Of a stretch of DNA of 64,000 nucleotides, positions 34,978-45,712 are shown in pieces (position 1 is the stretch's first letter; each line of letters begins with the position of its first letter). Origin of the DNA: Neospora caninum Liverpool (lineage: Eukaryota; Apicomplexa; Conoidasida; Eucoccidiorida; Sarcocystidae). The stretch is from the NCBI RefSeq assembly GCF_000208865.1, contig NC_018395.1, forward strand, positions 6,248,839-6,312,838, in the 5' to 3' direction. The notes beneath the pieces are model-generated. The model had not been told where the DNA came from. It ran no database searches and saw nothing but the letters and a program-made list of their open reading frames with translations. The position numbers and the translations under genes were made by a program.

Positions 34978-37900
34978 ATGGGCATGGGCAGCCACAGTGA
35001 CGCCCCCCGCTCTGGGTGCTATCATGCCATCATGCGGCGGTCCGCGCGACTCGTCCTGGGCCCCTGCAGCCGGCCGGCGAAACGCTCGGCTTTGCGCGCG
35101 CGATCGCCGGGAAGAAGCCGTTCGGCCTTTCTTCGTCGCCGTCCCCGTCGCGAATGCGATGGGGACAGCTGGATGTACACTCCAGCTGTCCCCCTCGGAA
35201 CCCCTTTCGATGCAACCGTGCCAGGATTATGCAGGCCTGCAGTGCATCTTTCAGACACATGTTTAAGGCATCGACAATGCCTCGTGCCAGTTTTCCCTTG
35301 TAAGCGAATCCGGAAAGGCAGACTCCACCCGCGGTCCTGCGCTGGAATTCGCCTCGCGCGTATACTGACCTGGCCCCCCGGGAGATCCTCCCCGCTGCAC
35401 AGTCTTTGTTCCTTGAGGTTCCTTCCTCTTCCACAACATGCTGGAAAGGCCGCTCTGCAGACAGGGCACGTTTCTGCGCTCCAGGCGTCCGCGCTCAACT
35501 GCGATTCTCCACGGTGTACGTACAGCTCTCTGGCTGCCGGAGGCATGCACAATCGGCGAGGAACTCCCTTTCTTTTTCGTTCGAGGACTTTTTCCACCTA
35601 CCACGCTTCAAGTAGATGTAGAGAGGAGGGCGAAGAGCTTTGCAGCGAAATACCACACTCTTCTTCGCCTTCCTGCGCACAAACTCGATGGCGCCTGCGA
35701 ACTCCGGGACAACAGAGAGAAACTTGCATCTCGGGAGAAACGGTAGTTGGTGAGGCCGTGCGAAAAGGTCGGCTGTTTGAGAGAATTCGGGAAAACGGAT
35801 CTACGCATGCATGCGCCTCGCATCTTCACGGAGCGCCTTGGTCAGCAGCAAGTCTCCACCCTCTTGTTCCCGAATCGTTGCCTTGCTCGGCCGCTTCCCC
35901 GGCCGCAGGCCTCCACTCTTGTCCGTCGCTGCTTGCTGCCTCGAGTACGGCGCAGGATGCACCCTTTCGCTCGTGCTCTACACCGTCGAATTCTTCCTCA
36001 CTGGCGAAGATTCCTCCTTATCTCGTCTCGTCTCCCTGCGCGTCTTCTGCCTCGTCCCCATTTCCTCCTGTGTCTGCCTCTGTTGTTCCACTCGCTGCTT
36101 TTCCTTCGCGTCTCCATCGCAGTTCCTTCGCTTTCCTTTTTCTCGCTTCGTCGTCCCGCTCTTTCCTGTCTCTGTCTTCTTCCTCGTCTTCTGAGACTCC
36201 CTTAGCTTCACACGCCGCCCTAGAGAAGGACGTCTCCGACCGCCTAGCCGTTCTCGAGAGCGCCGGCGACCGCACGCTGGCGGGGGCCTTGGCGATGCGG
36301 CTTCTGCGGTCTCCACTGGACGCCATCCAGGCTTTCATGAGCGAGGAAGTGCACCAGTTTCTCAAGGCCAGTTCGCTTCCTTTCTCTCCCGCGTGTCCAG
36401 AGACTGACAGCGTCGCCGGGTCTTTGAATCATTGCGGCCAGGATGCCGTCGACGCTCACCGGCGATTCCAGGCGGCGTGCTGGGCGGTGGCGGCTGTTCT
36501 CTCTGCGAGGCCCGACGGACGAAGGGCGCAGCTTCGAAACTCGCAGTCGTTCTTCTGGATCCACTTTGTCGCCCATATGACAGGCGGAATCCTGTCTCTC
36601 TCGCGGATTCTTCTCTTCACGGCTGCGCAAGGCCGCGGACAGATCCTTCGCTGTGAGCCTGGTCCTCCCCCGTCCATCGACGCGCAAACCCTGAAGGAAG
36701 AAACGGTTCAGAGACCGCATCTTTGGAAAGGCCGCTGGTCTCGCGATAGCCAGGGGGAAAGCGAGGACACACCGTCGGGCTCTCACGGCCCCGGGAGATC
36801 TGGCCCGGACGAAAAGACGGAGAACGCGCGCAAGCTATGGCGGCCCGAAAACGGCAGTCCGCATTCGAGCTCCACTGTGTGGGATGTGCAGGACAAAGCC
36901 GAACAGGACCTTGAAGTCGACCGGATATGGGAGGAGGTCTGTTACCGCTTGGCGGTTCTTGGGCGTTTGTTGGGTCTGTATCGCGGCCAAAGTTCCGGCG
37001 TCTCCTCCTCGCGCGCCGACGCGTCTCCGCGTGTTTCGTCTCCGTCGCTGCGCGTTTCAGGCAGTCGAAATGCTCGGGCGTCGCCACACGCCGACGCTGC
37101 AGTCTCTCCCCCTCTCTTTCCTGACGCCTCCTTATTCCGGGAGGCCCTGAGGAGAGAACATTTGGTGGCAGAGAAGCGAGCGGTGCTGTCACGACTCTTG
37201 AGCGAAGTCGACTGTCTGTACACTGAGCACCTGCCGCTCTTTGCGAGCCGCGTGAATCCTCTCTTCCGTCAAATCTGCGATACCCTCCGTTTCCTCAACG
37301 CCGAACAGAGTGGCGGAACCGAGCGCGAGTTTGCATCCCCAGACGTGAAAGTGTTGGACTCTCAGCTGATGACGCCGACCTCGCCTTCTCCCGACTGTTT
37401 TGGATCGACGCGACAGTTCGCAGACAGCCTTCCCGAGGAGCTGCGACTGCAGACTTCAGGACACCGGGCTGTGGAGGCGCTGGAAGTCGTCCGGCTTCTC
37501 TCCTTCCTCGTGCGGTGTCTCCGGTCACTCCCCCGGCACGATGCAAGCGCCCTGGAGGCCCAAGCGACGGGACGGAAAGAGGCGCAGCTTCCGTCGAGCG
37601 TCGATGAGAGCCACACGGCGCTCTTCCGCGCCCCACGCCTCATCCGTCTTCTTCGGAGACACATTGCATGCATCGCGCGCCTCGCCCTCGTCGGGTGCCT
37701 ACCCCCCGCCTCGCCGCCGGCGGCCGCCTGCCTCGCGCTGCTCGACGGCAGGCGCCAGGGCGAGAGGCCCCAGAGGCTCGCGCATGCAAAAGAGTCGGCG
37801 ACGGCGACCTCTGCGAGGAGCGCCACGTCGAGGCAGGCCTCTCGCGAGGTTTTGGAAACGCACCGGGAGAGTCTTCAGAGAGAAGAGTTATCGACGGGCG

Positions 37901-40900
37901 AATGGGATTCAAACGGACTTGGAGAGGAGGCGCATGCAGGCCAAGGGTCGCAGGAGCAGGGAGCGGCTGCGGGCCGCACTGGGGCTGCACAACGCTGGCC
38001 AGCGCCTTTCAGTTCTGCCTCGCAGACGAAGGACCGCTTGCTGGAGCATGCGGCGCGGTGTGGGGAAGAAGCACAGACGCGGCGAGCGGAGACGCGGCGA
38101 GCGGAGATGCAGGGGGGAGCGCCCTCTGGATCTGCATGCGACGGGGAGAACGGGAGAGAGGAGCCGGTTCCTCTCTCCATTCGAAAGGCCCGAGGCCGTA
38201 GGCGTTTCGCGTGCATCACTCTCCAGGACGCAACGAACAATTTAAGCAGTGCCTTGGACATCTGCAAGCACGATGCACCTGCTTGCTTCGTTCACTGCCA
38301 GAAACTCCTCTGGTGTCTCGAGCGGCTGTCGAGTCTCGAGACAGCGACCGCGGAAGCGAGCGCTGGACGTGGACTGGGCACCGACATCCCGTCTGACGTC
38401 CTTCACGTGATCGCGGAGCTTCTTGACTGCAAAATGGACAAGCTGCACGACCGCGAAAAGCGGCAGTGGCCGCGTTCCGCTCGTGCAAACCGAGACGTGG
38501 ACGAGGCCCGGACGGATCCCGAGGCGTTGCCTGTCGGCACTGGCGCCGTGGAGACGCGTGCACGCGACGCGAGGGATCCCTGCCCCCTGGAGAGCCGCGT
38601 CGAGGCTCTGGGAAGAAGGCGGCGGCGGAGCCGGACTGCTGCGCCCGGGTACCAGACGAGAGGCGTGGAGGCAGCGACAGGCGACAGTCCGACGGCGGCG
38701 CCGCAGACACTGAGCGTGGGGCGAGAACGACTCTGTGAGCCCAAAGACACTGTGTCAAACAAGGAGACCCCTTGGGCCGCTGCTCAAGTCGCGTGCCCGG
38801 CGCGCGAGTCTGTCGAGGCTCCGGACGCGGTCACGGACGCTCTCGGAAACAGCGACGCATCCCTTGATCTCGAGGACCTAGAAGAAGAAGAGGAACCGTT
38901 CTTGCTTCTGCACAACATGCTCGAGCGTCAGAATCCGTACGCGTTTCCTCACCTTCTCTCCCGGTCGAGTGACGTTGGGGACGAACTCGGGTCGTTCACC
39001 GCTGTGGCGCTGGAAGAGAGGGAAAAGCAACACCAGTTCGCGCACGAAACGGTGCTTCCGTTTCACGCGCGTCTGGCATGGCCGCGAAACTCCGAGCCTC
39101 TCGACGGTCGCTGCCGCGCGACGGACGAGGGAACGCCAAGAAGCGTGGCGGAGGGGAGTGTCTGGGCAACGGCGCCCTTCGCGTTCCTTGCGGGAAAACG
39201 CGCGCGGTACCGCGAGCTGGAGAAGGACCAGCAACGCGTGGCTCAACGCCTGGCAGGGGGGAGGGCCGGGCCGAGCCAGCCGTCTTCGGGGGCTGACGGC
39301 CCGTGGCTGGGAGGCGCGGACAGCCACGAATGGTGGGTTGTGGGCGGAGATGTTCAGCCTGTTCCTCTCTGCGCCGCGGCCGTGTCGCCGGCAGGCTCCA
39401 CAGGAGACCGCATGGCAGGCGAGGGCCAGAGTGCAGGAGGCGAGCGCGGAAGGACGCGGCTGGGTGAAGGACTCGAACTGGCCTCGCAGCCCCTTTCGCG
39501 GGCGCAACTGAATGGGGTACGGAAGGAAGGGAAGGACAGCGCGGCGAAGCAACCGAATGTCGACGTGTTCCGTGCAGCCAGATTGGCCGAGTTGGAGCAA
39601 GCAACGAAGGAAGCTCTGGGAGCTCTTGTGGTCTCCTGTTGTTTTCCGCAGGGGAAAAAGCTGTCTGCGAGGTCCTTCCAAACTGCGCTGTTGTCGGCGA
39701 TTGGAGCCCAGAACGCAGAAAGCCTTCCCGACGCCCTCGTGGGACAGAAAGTACGGGGCGACGCTCTGTCGCTCATCTGGCCGCAGATTCGCCAGCTGGC
39801 TCGCTTGCTGAGGGCCTGGGAAGACTGCGGTCCTGTGTTCGTTCCTGCGGTCAGTGTCAGTACACCGTGTGGCGCCGTGGGGGACACTCGGCTGAGTGAT
39901 TGTGGAGGCAGCAGCGAGGACCGGATGTGGGGCGACGCCCTGTGCAAGATTGAGGGACCGGGGAGAAATGGAACGGGGGACGCCGCTGCCCAGTGGCGCT
40001 TGCCAGGAGTCTGGGGGCGCGAGGGCCGTGCTCAGGCAGCTGTCGGAGGGACTGAGGACGAGCTCCACAGTGCCCGGCGGCCAACTGCGAAGCCTCCAGA
40101 TATTTTGCCCCTGTTCACACGCCCACGAGGTGGACGTTTTCCGCTCTCCGTGTACAGTGTCGAGCGGCGCTACTGGGGAGCCGGAGACAGGAAAGACACC
40201 TCACACTGGTTGGTCTCGGAGGTTCTTGTTCTCCTTCGAAAGCTGCAGAGAGCCGCTTCAGAGCTGACTAGTGCTCTCGAACAGCACTCTGTTCGAACGG
40301 GGCATCTGTTGCCACAGGTGGTTGCCAGCAGGGAGGCGGAGAGTCTCCTCTTGACGGTCGTACAGGGCTTGACTTCTGCAGTGGGCGAGGCGCCGCCTCG
40401 CCCGCGCCTGGGCAGGCACAGCCTCGCTCAAGAGGCAAGTGCCAGCCGAGGCGAACTCCACAGTTTGGTTCAAAACGAGCTGTCTTTGGTCGCAGGCGAG
40501 ACAACACCCGAGACACTCCAGCAAGGGCAAGGAGTGGACGCAAGAGGCCAGGTGCACTCACGCGCTATGCTCCTACATGCCACGACCGGCGCTGTGTACG
40601 GCTCCCTGTCTCGCGGCTGGCAATGGCTTATTCTGCAGCGATTAGGAAGACACCCCGTCATCCCCAGGAGCTCGGCGCTCGACATCGAAAGTAGACAACG
40701 ATCCAAAGAAGGTAAGAACTCTAAGCACGCAGGGCGGTCAGATATACCGAATATACACCCGTAGACGTATGTATATATATATATATATACAGATGTTTAC
40801 TGTTCGCCTAGCGTCTGCAGCCGGACAGGGATACTGTGTGGTGGCGTTGGCATGCACGGCAACAGGCGCAACCCTTGTCTTTGTTTTGGGATTGCAGATG

Positions 40901-41480
40901 GTGAGCCCTCTTGGAAGTTCGGCAAAACGCTTTGTACGTTTTCCGTTTCTCGGAAAGTCTGTGTGTCCGCCTTGGCAGTCGCTGGGTGGTGGTGACGTGC
41001 GTGGGTCGTTTGCCGTTGCAGCCAAGTCTAGACGTAGGAGCAACTGTTTGGCGTGCACAGGCTATCTCTGTCTCGTGGGCATGTTCTTATTGTACAGCAA
41101 AGGCAGGTCTTCTCAGCATTCAACATCTGAAAGGCCCGTCGCTTTCCTTCGTGTCTCCGCCAGTGTCTCCTCTGGCCCTTCTCGTGCCGCCTCGCCCCCG
41201 GCGCAGCGACAGCAAAGGCCCTCTGTCGGCGGCGCTTCTGCCAACCGCGTCTGGCGCACGCGTGCTTCTTGATCCTCACCCTGAACTCCTCCGCGAGCTA
41301 GGCCGGCGACCGAAACCGGCACAAGGCAGAATGGAAGGTTGGCTAGCTGAAAGAAGGAAGCAACGGGATAAAGACGAAGGACTGTGGCTCCGGCGTATTG
41401 ATAAGCTCCACAGCCTTCTCACTATGACCCTCCGAGCCCCTCGAGGGGCCGGCGGTGTCAACAACGAAGGCATGCGTTAA
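34978..41480 (+). CDS. Large unknown protein (~2,050 residues), possibly organelle-targeted
   Basis: Exons 34978-40711 (donor GAAG|GTAAGA), 40898-40933 (acceptor after a strong pyrimidine tract, donor GTACGT) and 41098-41480 join in phase and end in TAA. ATGs at 34978, 34984 and 35032 are possible starts. The third begins MRRSARLVLGPCSRPAKRSA, basic and Ser/Arg-rich with no acidic residue in about 40 positions, as in a mitochondrial presequence. Residues to about 410 are low-complexity and Ser-rich. Helical blocks follow: DRLAVLESAGDRTLAGALAM, a long charged middle, the acidic stretch LDLEDLEEEEEPFLLLHNML, then RLAELEQATKEALGALVVSC and LLPQVVASREAESLLLTVVQ. The tail reads GWLAERRKQRDKDEGLWLRR. 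I recognise no family. The alternating helical design with a basic leader recalls coccidian organellar RNA-binding (RAP/HPR-type) proteins, but no RAP domain can be shown. Confidence 0.75.
35161..35193. repeat. Perfect inverted repeat (13-bp arms) in coding sequence
   Basis: GGGGACAGCTGGA (35161-35173) and its exact reverse complement (35181-35193) flank a 7-nt loop, near the 5' end of the long exon. Confidence 0.85.
40771..40790. repeat. Short (TA)n run in intron 1 of the large unknown gene
   Basis: About ten TA units between the donor at 40712 and the acceptor at 40897. Confidence 0.9.
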
Positions 41481-42129
41481 CAGTTGTCATGAGGTGCGCT
41501 CAGCCGTCGATGTGACGAACGGGGAAGGCAATTTTTGATCAAACAGGATGAGCACAAGTGGCGGTAAGACAAGGGAAACAGTGAGCCAGGGACCACAGTA
41601 TGGCCGCGTATCTTCACCTTTTTGTGGCGGGTGACAATACCCGGCGCTGAAAAACGCAATACGACATTCGGTTTTAATGGACACCTATTCATGGCCCTCC
41701 ATGCGCTGGGCCACGAGACGTGCCTCGAGCTTGCAGCCAGCAGCGTCGCAGTCCTTGATTTTGACTGGTGGCTATCACTTGCGAGCGTCCTGCTCAGGCG
41801 GGGGATACTTAGCGCGTTATCTAGGGTCTGCTGGCACGGAGTTAGCCGATACTTTTTAAGCTTAAACGTCAGTGGGCGAGTGGGATTCAATCGCGATGCT
41901 GAGTGCACAACGAGGACGGTAACCAGCAAGTCGTGCTATCCCTCACGAAACGACGATACAATTCACGTTACCGAGCGCGTGAGTTGAAAGAGTTGCGACA
42001 CACAAAAATGGATCCAACACACTGTCTACAAACAAAAACTGTGGCGTAAAAATCAGTGAAGTGCTCGCACGGGGCAATTCCAGATAGGTTAGAAAACTCT
42101 CGCGTTTCCAGACAAGCCCTCCCATCTAG
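41481..42129. other. Convergent intergenic region
   Basis: 650 bp between the stop of the plus-strand large gene and the stop of the minus-strand oocyst wall gene. It presumably holds both 3' UTRs. Opposed ORFs of 120 and 150 codons overlap here without motifs. Confidence 0.6.
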
Positions 42130-45100
42130 CTACGAAGACATCATGAACTGTGGCTTTCGCCGCCCCAGTGACATTATCTGGAGACCTGTCTTTTTCTTTT
42201 CGTCAAAGCTGACAGCTGGGGAATCAATTGAAGATACGAGCGGTAATCCTGCGGGTTTCTCCGTGTGCGCCGCGCATTCGCCTGCATCGCCATCTGGAAT
42301 GTATCCCTCAGGGCACACGTAAATCGGCTTCTGCTGGTCGTTTACGACGCATTGTGTACCGTCGTATGTAAAAGTATCCGGGCATGTGATCTGCCCTGAC
42401 CGACGGGTCTGCCACAAAGCCAGGACAGATAAGAGCCGGTGACAACTCAAAGCTGTCTGCAGATCGCTGTACAATGTTTGCAACAAACGAGTGTGAGACT
42501 GGAGCTGAAACATCACGAAGTGTCTCATCATACGAAAAAAACTATACCTATTGTAAGGCAAACTTAGGGTGTCTGCAAGCGACAGAAGAAACAATTTATT
42601 GTATAGACCTTACCTGTTTGATGCACTTGTCCTTATACGGTGTGTACCCAGTTGCGCAAGTCTGAAGAGGGGCCACCTTTTTTGCCATCACACACTTCTC
42701 TCCTCGAAGCTCGAAACCCGGCCCGCATGTCAGCTGAGGAGTCGTGTCTTCCTGAAGAAGGCAGTCTGCCCCGACAAGCGCGGCGCCCTCTGGACACGAG
42801 GCGACAGGTTGAAAAGCTTTTTCTTTGACGCATGCGCGGCTCCTCTGGTCGAAGCCATCTGGACACACAGCCTGGACTGCGCGGGTCTTCCGGTTCAGGC
42901 AGGTCTTCTCTTCCGTGAGGTCCCCTGGAACGGAAGACACCACCGTAGAAGAAGAGGCACGAAAAGTGATGGCAAGAAGGAAGGGCAAACGAAAACGCGA
43001 AGAGAAGCGAGAGATACAAAACCACGGCGAAACGGAGTGCTTTAGGCAGAGGGAGAAGTGGAATCGTCCTGCCGAGGACGTCAGACAGTAAGCTACCTAA
43101 GCTTCTTAGGAGTGGGTTCAAACAGGCAGTAATAGCTTCATTGCCCCCAAAGGAATCTTCGTTTCTGTGGCCCACCGGAGTCTTGTTTTTATCTGGGATG
43201 CAAATATCGTGGGACATTCCATATTAAATAACACAAGGCAGCCTCCCAGGGTGCGAGTCCGTGAAGACTTGTAGACAGCTCACAGCCAGGGTTCAGCAGC
43301 GGGAAATAAAGGCTTTTCTGACATACAGTTTCGAAATTTGCCGGATGCCCCAAAGCAACGGTGGAACGAATATACCTGGAGAGACTCCAGTCGCAATAGT
43401 CAGTCGCGCGGTCAACATCTCACCTTGGCTGCAGTAGTATTTCACCGGAGCCACAGTTGAGCTCAGGCACTTCATCAGCTTCTTGTCGAGCGAAGCGCCG
43501 GACGGGCAGACGGGAACAGCAGGTTTGTTCTCGACAATCAGGCAAGCATCATTCATGAGGCGCCCAGCGGGGCAGTTGTGCGTCGGATCTACAGTGAGTC
43601 TCTTCTCGCAGTTGCGCCCGTCAAAAAAGTTGTCGGTTCCTGGGCACTTCAGACGTGGCGGCTCCCTAAGAATCTTGACGCACATGTCTTCATCCGCCTG
43701 ATAGGTGAAGCCGTCCCTGAGTGGCATTAGCAAGACACATTGCAGCTGATTTGGACAACGCGGCAATGGCAACCGCAGCGCGAGTGTATACTGAGGAAGA
43801 GAACTGGCGACTCGTTTGCCACGAACAAAGAACGCTTGCCATGTCTCCGTCTAGGTTGTCACTATTCACTATTAATGTACTATAGATGGCGCTCGCATGT
43901 AGCATGAGGTCTTCATCCGTCTAAGAGGGAGTGCCTATATCAAACAGCTTATTACGAGGCACCAAGAACCCTGTTGGACTGTTCGATGCGGGGTGTGGTG
44001 CACTCACCGGCAAGCACGCTGGGCTTCCTGAACTTCGCTGACTACGCACTGATTCCCCTCGATGCGGTAACCATCAGGGCACTCGGAGTTAGACGGTATC
44101 AAGCTTTCCTGGACGCAACTGTTCGCTGCCAAATCGTAATGGAAGCTGTCGCCACACTGCATCTCCACTGCCTCCACAATCTGAAGGACACAACATGAAT
44201 TCGAGAGAGAGAAAATAGAAGTGACGCGAAGGTATGTGTTTGCTCCGAAGCCTCTACGCTGCCCGCGAGTGGGAAGTATCAATCTTAGGGGAAGCGTGCC
44301 CCCGCTTTATGAATGATTCGCTAGTGGTTATCGATCGTCTGCTTCGTTGGAATTTGGTGATCCAGCAATGCTTTGGTTTGTCCCTCCGCACAATATGGTG
44401 ACGATACAAACTAAGGCATGGTTCCTCTAACCGAATATGACAGTGTTCGCAGTCGGAAACCCGGTTCAGCTTGAGACTGCTTGAGCGAGAACATCACACT
44501 GGCGTCACTTACTTCACTGACGCAAACGCTGTTTTCCAGACGATGACCCGGAGGGCATGAAGGGCGGGCAGGGGTCACATCATTACTGATGCAAATCGCG
44601 GGAGATTCCGGCACGTCGGCAGTCGAAGGCGCTGGGGATAGCGCCAGGTTGCCTATTCCTGTTGAATGGTTGTCTTGAGCCGCATAGCCTGAATGGTGCT
44701 GGGATGCGCGAAGAGCACCCGCAAAAGGTTTCTTCCTTTCAACATCAGGTTTTTCGAAGAACGAGGCACCGGCCTCATCGTCGTCCTCGCTCTTTCGCCC
44801 TCGGCCAAAAATACCGAGACTCCGCAGTCCGGGTGCTTCATTATCCAAACGCCCGAGCAGTGAACGCCACGGCTCAGTACCCTGGAAGGAGAGGCTGAAC
44901 CCGGAAGGACACCGCTGCTCGGGCGCAACTACATCCTCCTGAATGCAGAGATCACCTTTGAAAACTGACGGAGGAGGACATCGAAACTGTGGAGTCATCA
45001 CCGACACTCCAGTACACTTGTTGTTAACAAGTTTCTTGTCTGTTGGACACGCTTGAACGATAGCTGTTTCGACAGTCGTGGCACATAGCTTGAGAGAGCT

Positions 45101-45712
45101 GTCAAATGTGAATCCAGGTGGACAGGACGATTCGCTTTTGGCCTCTTCAAGGCAAGAACATGTGCCATTGGCGTCAAATTCGCAGTTGGCAGGACACGAC
45201 AGTGTGAATGGCTGCTTTAGATGCTTCACACAGAGCGTGCCGGACTCGTCGAGAACGAAACCTACAAACGAACAAAAGAAGCGCACACAGCAGATATTCG
45301 CTGCTCTACGACAGAGTGACATGCACAATGTGTCTAGAAATGTTTGACGGTACGATAACGAGCATCTGGTTTTCACTAGTTTGTTCCCACCAATGCCTGA
45401 GAGCCGACTGTGCTGGTGGTTCTGAACTTTTGTCAAAGAAGAGCCTGAACCAGTATCGCATGCTAGAAGAAAACACGGAGGGCAGCCAGCTCGAGACTCC
45501 GTGAGTTAGCATGCTGAAAACATGCGCGGCAGACTCTCTATCGTCCGTGAACTCGGCTCTTTAAGTGGCATCAGCACGTCTACCCGCGACTTACCTTCTG
45601 TGCAGAACGCTGTCGCAACGACTCCTTGAGCTGCTGTGACAGGAGCTTGCGTGATCACCTTCCACGAGGCAAGAGCCAGGGGGATAAAGAGGCAACGCAA
45701 GAGTACGGGCAT
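42130..45712 (-). CDS. OWP: Oocyst wall protein (OWP/COWP family), six exons
   Basis: Exons 45712-45595, 45261-44513, 44180-44008, 43716-43424, 42924-42614 and 42408-42130 join in phase at GT/AG sites and give 640 residues ending in TAG. An N-terminal signal peptide is clear (MPVLLRCLFIPLALASW). The mature protein is a string of short cysteine modules of the form C-P-x-G-[FY]-x(9-11)-C, for example CPPGFTFDSSLKLC, CPPGHRLENSVC, CPDGYRIEGNQC, CPDGFDQRSRAC, CPEGAALVGADC, CGPGFELRGEKC and CATGYTPYKDKC. A cysteine-free acidic insert (about residues 160-265) interrupts the array. This is the repeat type of Cryptosporidium COWPs and Toxoplasma OWPs, secreted from wall-forming bodies and disulfide-linked in the oocyst wall. 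As I recall, one Toxoplasma member (OWP3) is about this length, but I cannot confirm the identity. Expression restricted to the sexual stage in the cat would be expected from the family. Confidence 0.9.

Noticed and set aside
40769..41272. Plus-strand ORF of 167 codons as the 3' end of the large unknown gene
   Set aside because: It is out of phase with the donor at 40711; the frame ending at 41480 fits through the 36-nt exon and has better protein character.
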